DNA from: Vombatus ursinus
Taxonomy: Eukaryota > Chordata > Mammalia > Diprotodontia > Vombatidae
Assembly (NCBI RefSeq): GCF_900497805.2
Contig: NW_020954550.1
Span: 32,155,184-32,219,183 of the forward strand
DNA: 64,000 nucleotides
Direction: 5' to 3'
Shown: piece after piece, positions 11,031 to 22,065 of the stretch
Layout: the number at the start of each line of letters is the position of its first letter
Numbering within the stretch: the first letter of the stretch is position 1
Program-made: the position numbers and the translations under genes
Notes under the pieces: model-generated
Database searches by the model: none
The model's input: the letters and a program-made list of their open reading frames with translations, nothing else
Told to the model about the DNA's origin: nothing

Positions 11031-11440
11031 CCCATTATCACACATTTCCTCAATTATCCTACCCCATATGCTTTCTACTCAGTGATATTAATTTCCTCAC
11101 TACTACCCACCCTACTTTCTGTACCCAAAGCAAAGGCTAATCAATGCCACCATTCCTGACAAGAACATGTCAATCAATTGCCCTGTGACAATATTCCAAT
11201 CAACTACCATTCCTTCTGACTCTCCTGTGCTCCAAAACACTCCTTTCCTAATACTCCCCTAATACTTCCCTAATACTCCTCCAAATACTCTCATTTCCTA
11301 CATGTATTATCTTTTCCCATTGGAATGTAAGCTTCCTTGAGGGCAAGGTCTGTTTTGCTTGCTTCTATTTGTATCCCCAGTGCTTAAAAATAGTGCCTGG
11401 TACATAGCAAGCACTTAAATGCTTTTTTCATTCATGCCAT
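11031..11440 (+). repeat. Unassigned sequence ending in an L2 3' end
   Basis: 11315-11440 is an L2 3' end: TGGAATGTAAGCTTCCTTGA, GGGCAAGG, GTATCCCCAGTGC, AGTGCCTGGTACATAGCAAG. Upstream C/T-rich sequence may be decayed L2. Confidence 0.7.
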
Positions 11441-12394
11441 TTTTTAAAAGTTATTGACTCTTGAACTAGACTGCTTCATTAGTAGAAATCAATGTTGACA
11501 GGTTGGAAAACACATACAGGACAAACGAATAATTTTGGTTTAAAATATGCTATTGCTAAAAACCTGGATGTAGAACCAGACAGGATAAAAGCCACGTAAA
11601 GTCCGAATTTGTGGTCACTGTCTCCTGGAGCATGCAGCCTAGAGGCCAGAAGCAATTTTGAGAGGCTGTGAGGCAGAGGAGTTTCTCATATTATAAAATG
11701 TTGAGGAAGAAAATCTGTAGCAAAACTGTAAATAGGAACTTCACAGAAGGCTACTTACATATAACATTGCATTTGGGATTCTCTTTTTGAATCTGTTTGC
11801 AGTTTCAGACCTGAATAAAGTAAACAAACAAGCACAAGAGACATAGAAAAACAGAACACCACATTTAAAAACTTATTTGGGGGCTCAAAGGGAGGAAGGG
11901 TTGGAGGTACTTCTTTTACCTCTGTGGACATTTCTGAAAAGCTAAATTAAAATAAATTTAAAGGGAAAAACAAGCACATGGAGTGATATACAAGCCCATG
12001 AAATGCCCAGTATAATGATAATCAAGATAATAATTGTTTCCAGGAAGGGTATCAGACATATGAGATGCTAGTCATGCATAGAGTTAGTATTAGGGAGAAA
12101 ATAGCTATCTTCCCCATCATGCCTATTATTCTGTATTATACTATATAGGACAAAATGCTTTAGAGTCAGTACTTTGTTGTTGTTTTTGTTTTTTTAGAAT
12201 AAAATAATTTAGTTAGCATATCCCATCATTTGAGAGGAATAAAAAAATCCATTTGACTTTTTTTGATGAATTTTAGTTAATCAATAATTGATCACCCACT
12301 ATTTGCCAGGCACGAAACTAGATACTGTGAGAAACTTAAAAGGAAAAATCAAAGAATTTCATTTGTTTAAATATCTATAGCACTCTGAGCTCCC
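11441..12394. other. Unassigned, with one minus-strand L2 scrap
   Basis: Around 12265-12345 is an inverted L2 3' end (ATTTGCCAGGCACGAAACTA). Otherwise no gene and no recognised repeat. Confidence 0.5.
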
Positions 12395-12535
12395 TTCACA
12401 AAGAAAGCTATCTCTAGTCCAAGGACCTGGATAGATGGACAGCCTCCACTCGAAATCTTCACTCAATAAACCACCACCAATATTTTACCTTTATTAAGCC
12501 AACCAAAAGACATATTAGTTTAGAACAAAAGTCAT
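12395..12535. repeat. Unnamed interspersed repeat copy 2 (lacks the MITE)
   Basis: CTGGATAGATGGACAGCCTC, CACTCGAAATC, CACCAATATTTTACC and GCCAACCAAAAGACATATTA parallel 10690-11010 without the 204-bp MITE. It acts as an empty-site comparison. Confidence 0.6.
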
Positions 12536-13021
12536 TTAATTGCATATAGCAAAATAAATAACAAGAAATAGCCACTGCTCCAGTATACACAGGAAGTGCA
12601 CTCTGACACAGGCTACCACATCACTAAAGGGGTGCAGGGGAACATTCGCATGACTAGAGAACCTACATGCAGGGGTATGTGTGAAGGGAACATGTGTGGC
12701 CAAGGAGAATGTATGAAGGGGTTGAAATACAGAGAACACACAAGACCAGGGCACACATGTAGTTGGGAAATCTGACTGCTCCTGTACAGCCACCGAAGTC
12801 ACCTGACTGTAACATCGGGAGAGTCACCTTTCCTAAGCTGGAGCTCTCTGCTGGATGTCCAGGATGAACTGCTCTTTGCTGCCCTCTCCTCTACAACTTG
12901 ATGGTCTTGAGCTGCTCTCTGCTGGTTTGAAGCTGCTCTCTGTTACATGGCTGCTATCATGCAGCAATCTCCCTATAGGATGAGGGTTCTACCAGCCCTA
13001 CAGTTATCTTTAACTAATGTA
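12536..13021. other. Unassigned sequence
   Basis: An 88-codon minus-strand frame (12536-12802) is present but resembles nothing I know. A short CTGCTCTCTGCTG-type repetition occurs near 12860-12945. No gene supported. Confidence 0.5.
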
Positions 13022-13183
13022 TAGGGGCAGCTAGGTGGCAAAGTGGATAGAGTACCAGCCCTGAAGCCAGGAGGACCTGAGTTCAAATCTGGCCTCAAAC
13101 ACTTGACATTTACTAGCTGTGTGACCCTGAGCAAGTCATTTAACCCCATTGCCTAGTCAAAAAACAAAAAACAAAAAAAGCCA
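13022..13183 (+). repeat. Marsupial short SINE (WSINE-like)
   Basis: GGCAGCTAGGTGGCAAAGTG, GAGTTCAAATCTGGCCTCAA, TAGCTGTGTGACCCTGAGCA, then an A-rich tail. Full length; tRNA-derived 5' part with box-B-like GAGTTCAAATC. Confidence 0.93.
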
Positions 13184-13184
13184 A

Positions 13185-13652
13185 AAACTCATGTACTGTG
13201 AATGTTGCAGTCAACAGCTCCCAGCTACTAGATGATCTGATGTAGAGTAAACTAAGTAAAACCAAGAAAACAATATACACGTATTGTATGAGTATATACT
13301 ATAACTGTGTAAACAAAATAACCACCAAAAAAAATGAAAAATGAGTGCTACAAAATTGCAAAAAAACAAGCAGGGCTCAAATGAAGAGATATAAGAAGAT
13401 ACCACCACCCCACCTGTTTGCAGAGGTAGGAGGTCCACAAGTGTGACATATTACACATATTTTCATACTTTTTCAATGTACTGATCAGTTATGTTAATTT
13501 TTCCTCCTTTTCTTGTTAAAAGATATAATTTGTTAGATGGGATGACTCTCTCTGGTAGGGGAGGAAGAACAAGAAGAAGAACAATAATGGGGGACATATA
13601 AAAGAATAACATCAATAAAAACTTGTTTAAAAAACTAAAAAAAAAAAGGCCA
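13185..13652 (+). repeat. L1-type 3' tail
   Basis: ATGATCTGATGTAGAGTAAA, GGTAGGAGGTCCACAAGTGT, ATTTTCATACTTTTTCAATG, ending in ATCAATAAAAACTTG and poly-A. A related tail lies at 23010-23185. Class assigned from memory. Confidence 0.65.
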
Positions 13653-13654
13653 AA

Positions 13655-13765
13655 TAGAATTTTATATTTGATCCTAAAGTTAATAGGAGCTTATTAAGTA
13701 GGGAGTGACGTGGACATCTATAATTTAGTAACTTCTCTTTGGTTGCTGAGTCGAGGATGGACAGA
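13655..13765 (-). repeat. L2 LINE fragment
   Basis: GGGAGTGACGTGGACATCTA and GGTTGCTGAGTCGAGGATGG correspond to the inverted L2 coding segment seen also near 20850 and 45300. Confidence 0.6.
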
Positions 13766-13799
13766 GTGTTCTCACAACAAACTATAAAGAATGTAGTAT

Positions 13800-13925
13800 A
13801 TTTTACAAATGGGGAAACTGAGGTTCAGGAAGGTTAAGTGACTTATTCAAGGTCACAGAGCTATTAAGTGTCAGGGCATGAACCCAGATCTCTTGAACCA
13901 GAATTTGAAGCCAGGTTTCTTGACT
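13800..13925 (-). repeat. MIR fragment
   Basis: AAATGGGGAAACTGAGGTTC, TTAAGTGACTTATTCAAGGT, GAACCCAGATCTC. Confidence 0.8.
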
Positions 13926-13959
13926 TAAAATTTTATATTCTTTTTTCATTTGTTTTTTT

Positions 13960-14118
13960 GTTTGTTTGTTTTTGTTTTTGGAGAGGCAGTTGGGGTTAAG
14001 GCCCTTGACCAGAGTCACACAGCTAGTAAGTATTATGTCTGAGGCTGGATTTTGAACTCAGATCTTTCTGAGTTCGGGGCCAGTGCTCTATCCACTATGT
14101 TACCTAGCTGCCCTACTC
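13960..14118 (-). repeat. Marsupial short SINE (WSINE-like)
   Basis: T-rich start, GAGAGGCAGTTGGGGTTAAG, TCACACAGCTAGTAAG, TTACCTAGCTGCCCT. Inverted full-length copy. Confidence 0.9.
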
Positions 14119-14249
14119 TTTTTAATACAAGAAGACGAGAGATGTGACAAGACAATATAAAAGAATGGAAAACGAATGGTATAGTTAATGTGCAAACTAG
14201 GTCCACTGATAATCGAGACAACTATATGTGATAGATATGTATATAGATA

Positions 14250-14520
14250 ATAATAATAGCTAACATTTACATAGTGCCTACCATGTGCCAGCCACTATGC
14301 TAAATACTTTATAAATATTATCTCATTTGAACCTACAATAAAGCTAGGCATTAGATGCTGTTATTATCTCCATCTCACATTTGAGAAAACTGAGGCACAC
14401 AGCAGGTAAGGGACTTGCCCAAGGTCACCCAGCTAGTAAATGTCTGAAGCTAGATATGAACTTACATCTTTTTTACTCCAAACCCAACATTCTATCCATT
14501 GTATCACCTATCTACCTCAT
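14250..14520 (-). repeat. MIR/Ther-1-type CORE-SINE
   Basis: AATAGCTAACATTTACATAG, ATTATCTCATTTGAACCTAC, AAAACTGAGGCACACAGCAG, ACTTGCCCAAGGTCACCCAG. Confidence 0.88.
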
Positions 14521-14693
14521 AAAAATATACAGCTCTATATTATATGTGTAGAGATGAGATAGATGACAGTAGAGATAAGGAGGCCTCTGATCTTTTTGGA
14601 CTGGGATCTGTGACCATTAAATATGATACTAGACTAGATACACAATGAAATGCTTTCTAAAAGTAGGCAATTACAGGAGATTGAAAGAGAGAT

Positions 14694-14942
14694 AGTATTC
14701 ATTGTTCAGTCATGTCTGACTCTTTATGACCCATTTGGGGTTTTCTTGGCAGAGATACTGGACTGGTTTGCCATTTCCTTCTCTAGCTCATTTTACTATG
14801 AGGAAACTGAGGCAAACAGGGTTAAGTGACTTGCCTAGGATCACATAGCTGGTAGGTGTCTGAGGTCAGATTTGAACTCAGGAAGATGAGTCTTCCTGAC
14901 TCCAGGCCTAATGCTTTATCCATTGTACCACTAGTCACCCCC
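14694..14942 (-). repeat. Mar1-type CORE-SINE
   Basis: TTGTTCAGTCATGTCTGACT, TTTGGGGTTTTCTTGGCAGA, TGGTTTGCCATTTCCTTCTC, GGGTTAAGTGACTTGCCTAG. Inverted full-length copy. Confidence 0.92.
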
Positions 14943-15194
14943 TCAAGGGACCAGACTAGAGGACTTTATTTTTAAATATTTGTCTGACAAGAGGAATGGA
15001 AGGTGTGGAATCAGCAGATCTAGAGAAGACAAGGTCAATTCAATCAGTATACCAATTCCCCAGAATTGTAAATAGCCCATAAGAACCCCATGGAACCAAG
15101 GGAATGATGCCCATCCCTTGTGCTTAGAAAGATGCCCTCTCCAGATTGATGTAGCATTTAACAAAGCCCTGTATACTTATTATCTTATTTATCC

Positions 15195-15370
15195 TAGGAT
15201 CATATATTTAGAGCTAAAAAGGAGCTTAGAAATCATATAGTTTAATTCCCTGATTTTGCAGATCAGCAAACTGAGGCTGAAAGAATAAAGCAACTTACCC
15301 AAGGTCAAGCAGCTAGTAAGTGACAGAGATGGGATTTGAACTCGGGTATTGCGAGCTTTGGCTCAGTGTT
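15195..15370 (-). repeat. MIR SINE
   Basis: TAGAGCTAAAAAGGAGCTTA, TTTTGCAGATCAGCAAACTG, CAAGGTCAAGCAGCTAGTAA. Confidence 0.8.
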
Positions 15371-15439
15371 CTTTCTGTCATACCCAGGGTGCTCTGGTGA
15401 GTGTTCAACAATTGGCTGGGGGTGGGGAAGATGTATTTC

Positions 15440-15655
15440 TGATACACCTTTAAGTTTAATCTGCAATGTTAACATTTTCTCCATCATTTCCTTAATTCTA
15501 GACAATCAAAAAAATATTAAAACAAGCCCTGATTTGTAACATTTGCTGATATTCAGGGTGCAGGTGCTGACACCAAAAATTTAACAATGCCACTCCAGCC
15601 AATTCGAGCTGGCTTCAGAACACCCCTGGACACTTCCTCCCAAATATGATCCTTG
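15440..15655. repeat. Unnamed ancient repeat, copy 1
   Basis: TCTAGACAATCAAAAAAATA, AACAAGCCCTGATTTGTAAC, AAAAATTTAACAATGCCACT and GAGCTGGCTTCAGAACACCC are matched in order at 34115-34255. A dispersed repeat of unknown class. Confidence 0.6.
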
Positions 15656-15674
15656 CAACAAGCATGTGAAGAGG

Positions 15675-15825
15675 GGTCAGCTAGGTGGCGCAGTGGCTAG
15701 AGCACTGGCCCTGGAGTCAGGAGGATCTGAGTTCAAATCTGACCTCAGACATGTAACACTTACTATCTGTGTCATTCCAGGGAAGTCACTTAACCCCAAT
15801 TGCTTTGCAAAAGAAAAAAAAAGTA
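15675..15825 (+). repeat. Marsupial short SINE (WSINE-like)
   Basis: GTCAGCTAGGTGGCGCAGTG, TGGCCCTGGAGTCAGGAGGA, CTGAGTTCAAATCTGACCTC, then an A-rich tail. Confidence 0.93.
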
Positions 15826-15834
15826 TATGAAGTG

Positions 15835-16005
15835 GCTACCAGCAATATTATTACCCCATTTTACAAGCGAGAAAACTGAAATTCAGAGAAGTTATATAGT
15901 TTACATGTGGTCATACAACCAGCAAGTTTCAAAGCCAAGGTTCAAACACAGGAGTCTTCTGACTCCAAGTCCGGTGTTCTTCAACATTACCTACAGGACA
16001 TTTGG
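15835..16005 (-). repeat. MIR SINE
   Basis: CCCCATTTTACAAGCGAGAA, AACTGAAATTCAGAGAAG, GTCATACAACCAGCAAG, CTTCTGACTCCAAGTCCGG. Confidence 0.75.
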
Positions 16006-17409
16006 GAAATAGCAAGAAGAACTTCAGATATTTCAGCCAGGCTCAGTCTTCAAGGTTCTAGGAGGGCTTCAAGGTTTACCAAGAAATCCAGTAGAAAGCA
16101 GTATTTGTTGAGTTATTATAAAATGTGTTTGTGTCACCTACCCTGTTCACTAACAAATCTTTGGGATAATTGGATAAAGAGAATAAGCCAAAATCTACCT
16201 ACCTCTGTTAATTCAATTTAATTTCAATTCAATAATTCAATTCAACATTTTTTTTAACTTCCAAATATACAAAGCACAGTGTTAGATGTTCATGATAAAG
16301 GGAATGTACCAAGGGGCCATTTGCAATAAAATGACCTTAGAATCATTAACAAGGGATCTTAGAGATAATGGGTCCATCTAAGAAGCCTAAGAAGAGTCCC
16401 TAAGGGCTGGTTTTAGAGCAAGGGATGGAGGTGGGGGAAGGAGACTAAAGAGAATAGAAGAAAAACTAGAAAAATTGAAAAAAAACATGCAGAAAAAATA
16501 TAAATGTAAATAACCAGGGAGAAGTATATCCAGTTCTTTAGCTGGCTTTGTGGAATGGGCCACGAAGAGCTCATTTCTTGCAAAAATATCTACCACATTT
16601 GAAAAACTGCCTGGTTGGGTGCCAGATTTTGTGCCAGAGACCTAATCAAATACATCACAGCCTCAACACATACCTCCTCCCAGCCCTCTGGGTTTTCCTC
16701 CTGCTATGCCCACTTTCTCCCCAGTGCTCTACAGAAGTGGTATGAGTTTCACAAAGGGCTTCAAAGCCAAAATCATGGTCAGAAGCAAAGTAAATGAAAA
16801 TGTCTTCATGCCTCCAATATTATCTGAATACGGTTATGCAGAATCATAATGGAATCAGTGGAAATGTTTAGTCCAATGTGGATACCAGCAGAACACTGCC
16901 ACCTTAAAATTAAAAGCCCATCTCCAAGATACAGAACAACACGCACTCTTTTTTGGCAGGGGAGGCCAATTATTATGGCAGTATTCCTTCTAACAGCGCT
17001 TAAAAATAACTGTACTGCAGGCTTATCTTTCTTCTGTTTAATATCAAAGGACTTTCTGAAGACTGTTAACTCTAAGGAATGCTGGGGAGAAGTAGATGTC
17101 TATATCCCCATTCTACAGATAAGGAAACTTAGGCATGTTTAGCTGGTGACAGGAGCAATGCTGAAGTCTCAGAAAGATATGTTCCTCAGAGCAGGCCCAA
17201 CTGGTGAGCTCACTGCCCTCCCCATGACATTGCTGCAGAATTCCTGAGCTCATCAAAGCCTTCCTACAACCAGAAAAACATTGCTTGAAAAGAAAGAACT
17301 GGCCACAACTAGCAATTCTGGAGTTAAAGCCAAACAGTTCAACCACTGTCTTTAAATGAACTTTCTAATTCATGATTTTAAAATAATGCCATTAGTAACC
17401 AAGAAAAAG
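16006..17409. other. Unassigned, mostly unique sequence
   Basis: Holds a minus-strand L2 scrap (16215-16310) and a short MIR remnant (17105-17145). Frames of 60-104 codons in this stretch lack recognisable domains. No gene supported. Confidence 0.5.
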
Positions 17410-17664
17410 AGCAGCTAGGTGGTGAAGCAATAGAGCACCGGACTTGGAATCAGGAAGACTCATCTTCACAAGTTTAAATCTGGCCTCACACACTTACTAG
17501 CTATGTGACCTTGGGCAAGTCACTTAACTCTGTTTGCCTCTTTTTCTCATTTGCAAAATGAGCTAGAGAAGAAATGGGAAACCACTCCAGTATCTTTGCC
17601 ACAAAAACCTCAAAGGGGTGATGAAGAGTCGGGTATAATTAAAACGACTGAACAACAAAAACCA
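17410..17664 (+). repeat. Mar1-type CORE-SINE
   Basis: GCAGCTAGGTGGTGAAGCAA, TGTGACCTTGGGCAAGTCAC, AAATGGGAAACCACTCCAGT, ending ACGACTGAACAACAAAAACC. Full length, plus orientation. Confidence 0.92.
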
Positions 17665-17729
17665 AGACAAATCAATTTGAACCAGATACGGAATTAGTTA
17701 CTATTAGGGCTCACAGATGGTTGCAATTC

Positions 17730-17945
17730 TATTTTGGTGTTGATAATTCTATCAATGTGGGGAACTCCCTGTGAGAAAACTCCCTCTTCCATTACAATCT
17801 GCTATCATTCTGAAATATAGTTGTAATCTTGCCTGGGCAAATTAAGGAAGGGTCACACAGCCAGTAAGAGTCAGGGACAGAACTTAAACCTACGTTATCC
17901 TTACTTTAAGTCCAACTCTCTGTCCACTACATCAAACTGCCTCTT
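17730..17945 (-). repeat. MIR-related CORE-SINE variant
   Basis: GGGGAACTCCCTGTGAGAAA, ACTCCCTCTTCCATTACA, GGTCACACAGCCAGTAAGAG, TCTGTCCACTACATCAAACT. Inverted. Confidence 0.7.
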
Positions 17946-18289
17946 GTGAGTTTGATTAACTAACTAGGTACTAAGTTTGGTTATTTCTACACTGTTGGCA
18001 AATGTAAAAATATTGGGTTAAATTTGGGGGCCCTTTAAATTTTGGTGCCCTGGGGCAAAGCTCCAGTTACCCACCCCTAGGCTTTGCTGTACAATGGTTT
18101 GGTTTTGCAAGTCAGATGCTGCTGTCAACAAATCTCAAGTCCCTAAATCATTCCAACAGAGGGTACTCAGCTAAGCAGTCTCACTTTCTACCTATAGGCT
18201 GTATCTGATGAAATTTGGGTTCTTTGGCCATGGTGATGACAGGAATTACTTTGTCTCTTACTGTGGAATAAAGGTAAGAGGAAGAACCA
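17946..18289. other. Unassigned sequence
   Basis: GCCCTGGGGCAAAGCTCCAG near 18045 resembles the region near 34255 and may be old repeat. No gene seen. Confidence 0.45.
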
Positions 18290-18640
18290 ACGTGGATGAA
18301 GGATTCAGAATCAAAAATAAAAATCTCAACCAGCTAGAATATTGGGCTAAATCTAATTGGATGAAATTTAACAGGAAAATGTTTACACTTGGAGTCAAAA
18401 ATTAATTTTCCAAGTACAGCGTGTGGGAGGTGTGGCTAGACAGCAATTCATCTGAAAAAGATGTGGGACATATCAGTAGATTGCAAACTCAATTGCAAAT
18501 CAACAATGTGGTGTGGGAGTCAATAGAAGCTAATGAGCTGTTATGTTGCATCAACAAGAGCACAGTATCCAGGACTAGGGAGGTAACAGTCCCATTGCAC
18601 TCCTCTCTTGTTGGACATGTAGGTTCTTTTCCTTTTCCCT
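18290..18640 (+). repeat. CR1/L3 LINE fragment
   Basis: CAGCTAGAATATTGGGCTAA, ATGAAATTTAACAGGAAAAT, TCATCTGAAAAAGATGTGGG, GCATCAACAAGAGCACAGTA and CTAGGGAGGTAACAGTCCCA match the CR1/L3 coding strand. Diverged and broken. Confidence 0.75.
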
Positions 18641-18840
18641 AATCATCTTTGGAAATAGACCAAGTAGTGGTATGGCTGGGTCTGAATAAAAAGAGTGACT
18701 GCATGAATGAAGAAAAGCAAAGAGATGTGAGAGATGTTATGGAGGAAGAAAGAACAAGATTTGGCGAATTATTAGATATGTGAGGTGAGGGAGAGGGAGG
18801 AGTAGAGAATGGCACTGAGATTTCAACCTGAATGATATGT
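18618..18840 (-). repeat. L1 scrap followed by L2 fragment
   Basis: 18625-18690 (CTAATCATCTTTGGAAATAG) matches the minus-strand L1 at 38532. 18690-18840 (AAGATTTGGCGAATTATTAG, GGAGGAGTAGAGAATGGCAC) looks like inverted L2. Confidence 0.6.
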
Positions 18841-19519
18841 GACCACTATCTCTCCATTCCTGCTTATCCTGTGTAAATCATTCTACTCCACTCCCTCCCC
18901 CCAGAAGATGGATGATCTTACCGGCCCCAGCTCAGAATACAGAGCCTGCCCATCCACCCTCCCAGATGGTGCCTGTCTCAGACAAGAGGTGAACTGGAGG
19001 ATGTGCAAGGGTAGGGGGGGTCTTGCCTGTACAACTTCTAGTGTGATTCCCATGTCCTTGATAGGTTGAAACCACCCTAAGCAGCTTAGAGAAGAGAGGT
19101 TGAGAACTTGCACAACCATGCCCAGCCGAGGGAGCTAGTGATAGCGGGAAGAGTAGGGAAGTGTTGGCAATAAAGGTGAGAGTGGTGGTGTGGTTGTACT
19201 GGAAATGTCAAACGACTGACTCTCATGGGGGAAAGTGACTTCTCGTCCTATGGACCGAATGGATGACTATATACCACTAACAATCATGCTATGGCTCCCT
19301 GAGGGACCAGCACTGGAGTCCATAATTCCTGAGGTCCCTTCCAACACTCTGACACAAGGGTTATAGGTATTTCAAGTTTAATCAGCCTGGATCAATTAGA
19401 TGCTACTTCAACAAGAACTAAAAAAAAAACCTAGGAAATTAGAGTGATCTGAAAGAGGCAAGATGGGTGCTATCGGTTGTACCAAAGTGAAAATGAAGAG
19501 AAAAAACAATATGGAGATA
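18841..19519. other. Unassigned sequence
   Basis: Somewhat G/C-richer than its surroundings. Frames of 76-78 codons on both strands (18839-19119) overlap each other and resemble no known protein. No gene supported. Confidence 0.5.
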
Positions 19520-19800
19520 TATGATGAAAGGAGCACCAGATGTGAGCTCAGGAGCCCCAACCTTATCCTAGCATGGCTGTTTACCTGTATAAGTCACTTA
19601 ACTTTCCTTAATTTCCTCAGTCTCCTCATCTACTTAATGAGGCCTCTCCCTGTTCTTCATCTGTGATACTACAAGTAATTTCACCTCTTGGAGACTCAGT
19701 TTCCTCATCTGCAAAATGGGGATCAAATTTCAACTATCTAAGGTTATTATAAGGAATGTGCTTTATAAACCTTAAAGCACAACAAAAATGTGAATTATCA
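19520..19800 (+). repeat. MIR SINE(s)
   Basis: TAAGTCACTTAACTTTCC, then GACTCAGTTTCCTCATCTGC, AAAATGGGGATCAAATTTC, TTATTATAAGGAATGTGC. The 5' half looks like a second diverged copy. Confidence 0.75.
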
Positions 19801-20104
19801 TAGAGAGGTAAATAATGTACTTAGTCATAATTGAGATGAACTTGAATGTTTGCCAGCAGCCATGGCAGAGGAGACAAAAATTCAGTGGGTCTGAAATGGA
19901 AATGTCCTCCAGGTAGTGAAGTACCCTAATCAAGCTTAGAAAATCCCCAAACCTTTTGCTTCCTCTTTCCCTCCATTCATAAGATGGAGGTGATAGTGCT
20001 TATCCTTGCAAAAGCATTGTCACAGTGAATGAGTTAAGGTGGTGAACTTATCTTGAATAAAGATTGAGTAATGTAGAACACTTAAATCACAGAATTGTTT
20101 TTTT

Positions 20105-20165
20105 ACCAGTGGTATAGTTGTCAGTGCAGAAGCTGGAGTCAGGAAACTTGGAGTCACATCCTGCC
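20105..20165 (+). repeat. MIR 5' part next to the minisatellite
   Basis: CAGTGGTATAGTTGTCAGTG, AGCTGGAGTCAGGAAACTTG, CATCCTGCCTCTGACC. The MIR sequence stops exactly where the CTN-triplet array begins. Confidence 0.65.
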
Positions 20166-20785
20166 TCTGACCCTAACTACTACTACTGGCACTACCACTA
20201 CTACCACTGCTTTCACTCCCAGAACTACTACTGCTGCTGCCATTACTGCTGCTGCTTCTCTATTACAACTGCTGTGGCTACTACTTCTCTACAATTGCTT
20301 CTGCTACTACCACTACTACTTCTCTGCTACAACTGCTGCTGCTACTTCTCTGCTACAACTGTTGCTGCTACTACTGCTACTTCTCTGTTACAACTGCTGC
20401 TCCTGCTACTTCTCTGCTACAACTGTTGCTACTACTACTACTTCTCTGTTATAGCTGCTATTGCTGCTACCTCTCTGCTACAACTGCTGTTGCTGCTACT
20501 TCTCTGCTACAAATGCTGTTGCTGCTACTCTGCTACAAATGTTGCTGCTACTCTGCTACAAATGTTGCTGCTACTACTACTACTTCTCTATTACAATTGT
20601 GGCTGCTACTTTTCTACTATAACTGCTACTACTACTTCTCTATTCCATCTGCTGCTGCTACTACCTCTCTACTACAACTGCTACTGCAACTATTACTACT
20701 TCTCTATTACAACTGCTGCTGCTGCTACTTCTCTACCACAACTGCAGTAGCAACTACTACTACTATTTTTCTACTACAACTGCTG
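20166..20785. repeat. CTN-triplet minisatellite (about 620 bp, all plus-strand frames open)
   Basis: About 16-20 imperfect units of 23-35 bp with the core ACTTCTCTGCTACAACTGCT followed by variable (NCT)n. Most unit lengths stay near multiples of three. Frames of 119, 210 and 121 codons open on the plus strand as runs of Leu/Gln, Tyr/Cys/Ser and Thr/Ala/Ser. The 210-codon frame is the longest in the window but is low-complexity, open in parallel frames, and lacks splice or promoter context, so it is not called a gene. Confidence 0.95.
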
Positions 20786-20990
20786 CTTTGAAAGACAAAT
20801 AAGGCATTTTGTATTTGCTCTTGGAGGCAATAGAGAGCCACTGGAGTTTACTGAGTTTACTGCATTTTAGGAAAATCACTTTAGTAGCTGAATGGAGAAT
20901 GGGTTGGAGTGGGGGAAAATCCAGAGCAGGCAGACCCACCAGTAGTCTATTGCAGTATTCAAAATGTGAGATTATTAGGGCCCCACACAT
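20786..20990 (-). repeat. L2 LINE ORF2 fragment
   Basis: The minus strand reads ISHFEYCNRLLVGLPALD and LQPILHSATKVIFLKC, a well-kept piece of L2 reverse-transcriptase-end protein. It is a transposon relic, not a host gene. Confidence 0.85.
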
Positions 20991-21054
20991 TCTTAATCAT
21001 TGTGATTAAAATATGATTAATAAAATATTATTAAAATGTGATTAAGAATGGGGC

Positions 21055-21465
21055 TCTCTGAGCCTCAGCTTCCTCATCTATTTTGTTGTTTACTCATTTT
21101 CAATTGTGTCTGATTCTTCATGACTCTATTTGGGGTTTTCTTAGCAAAGATGTTGGAACGCCTGCCATTTCCATCTCCAGAGCATTTTATGCACATGAGG
21201 AACTGAGGCAAACAGGGTTAAGTGACTTGCCCAGGGTCACACAGTTTGTAAGTATCAGAGGCCACGTTTGAACTCAGGAAAATGAGTCTTCCTGACTCCA
21301 GACCCGATACCCTATCCATCCTGCCACGTAGCTGCCCGTTCTTCATCTGTAAAATTGCGATAACAGTAGTGCCTCCTTCAAAGGATTGTTTTGAAGATTA
21401 AATGAGATAGCATGCTTTATAAATTTTAAAGTGCTATGTAAATGCTAGCTATTATTATTATTTTC
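21055..21465 (+). repeat. MIR SINE interrupted by an inverted Mar1 SINE
   Basis: MIR halves are 21055-21082 (CTCAGCTTCCTCATCT) and about 21340-21465 (TTCATCTGTAAAATTGCGAT, AAAGTGCTATGTAAATGCTA). Between them is a minus-strand Mar1 (21083-21338; TTTGGGGTTTTCTTAGCAAA, CTGCCACGTAGCTGCCC). Near-repeats TTCCTCATCT and TTCTTCATCT at the joins look like the target duplication. Confidence 0.8.
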
Positions 21466-21479
21466 ACACAGGTATATGT

Positions 21480-22065
21480 TAGTATGTATTGTTATTTTTG
21501 TTGTTCATCCTTTGTTTCTGAAGAGGACCAGTGACGTCACAGGTGATGTCTTGACTTGCCCATGACCTGGATTTAAGTGAGGCAGAGCTGCTCCAAGTAG
21601 TCAGTTTCACTCTCTCTTCCAGAGTCATCAAGATCCAGTAGCAAGACAAAAGTCAGGATGCCTGGCCATGTCCCAGAATGCAGTGGATGACCTTGGCATC
21701 TTCAGTGTCTGACCAAGCTCTGCGTGCTCCACAGCACCTGTTTCAGCTGCCTCCATTGGAATAAACCGTTCTCATTCACCTATTCTGCTGAGGGAAGTCT
21801 CCACATGCTTGGGGTAGACATTCTCCTACTGCACTGATGGGTCTGAGACTCTTTGGTTATCCTCAGCCTGGTTTAGCCTGTCTCCTGAGAAAGTTTTACC
21901 AGGGTGTGGCCACTATGCACATTACAGCTTCTTGGAGCCACAGGTGAGAGCTGGGGGACAGGTGGACACCAAAGGGGGATGAGCAGCCCTGAAAAGGGCT
22001 CAGCAAACCCTCACACCAGAGGTGCTCATCCTCCCTGAGCACCCCATACACCCCTACACTAAAAT
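21480..22065. repeat. Marsupial interspersed repeat of unclear class
   Basis: AAGAGGACCAGTGACGTCAC, TTAAGTGAGGCAGAGCTGCT, GTAGCAAGACAAAAGTCAGG, ATGACCTTGGCATCTTCAGT. I recall this as a recurrent marsupial repeat but cannot name its class with certainty. Confidence 0.55.

Noticed and set aside
13022-13100. tRNA gene suggested by A/B-box-like strings
   Set aside because: These are the tRNA-derived heads of marsupial SINEs; no intact cloverleaf was found here or in the other SINE copies.
20118-20750. 210-codon plus-strand frame as a Cys/Tyr/Ser-rich protein
   Set aside because: It is repeat DNA open in parallel frames, with no start context, domain or splice signal.
20763-20990. Minus-strand frame with ISHFEYCNRLLVGLPALD
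   Set aside because: It is L2 LINE coding sequence, not a host gene.
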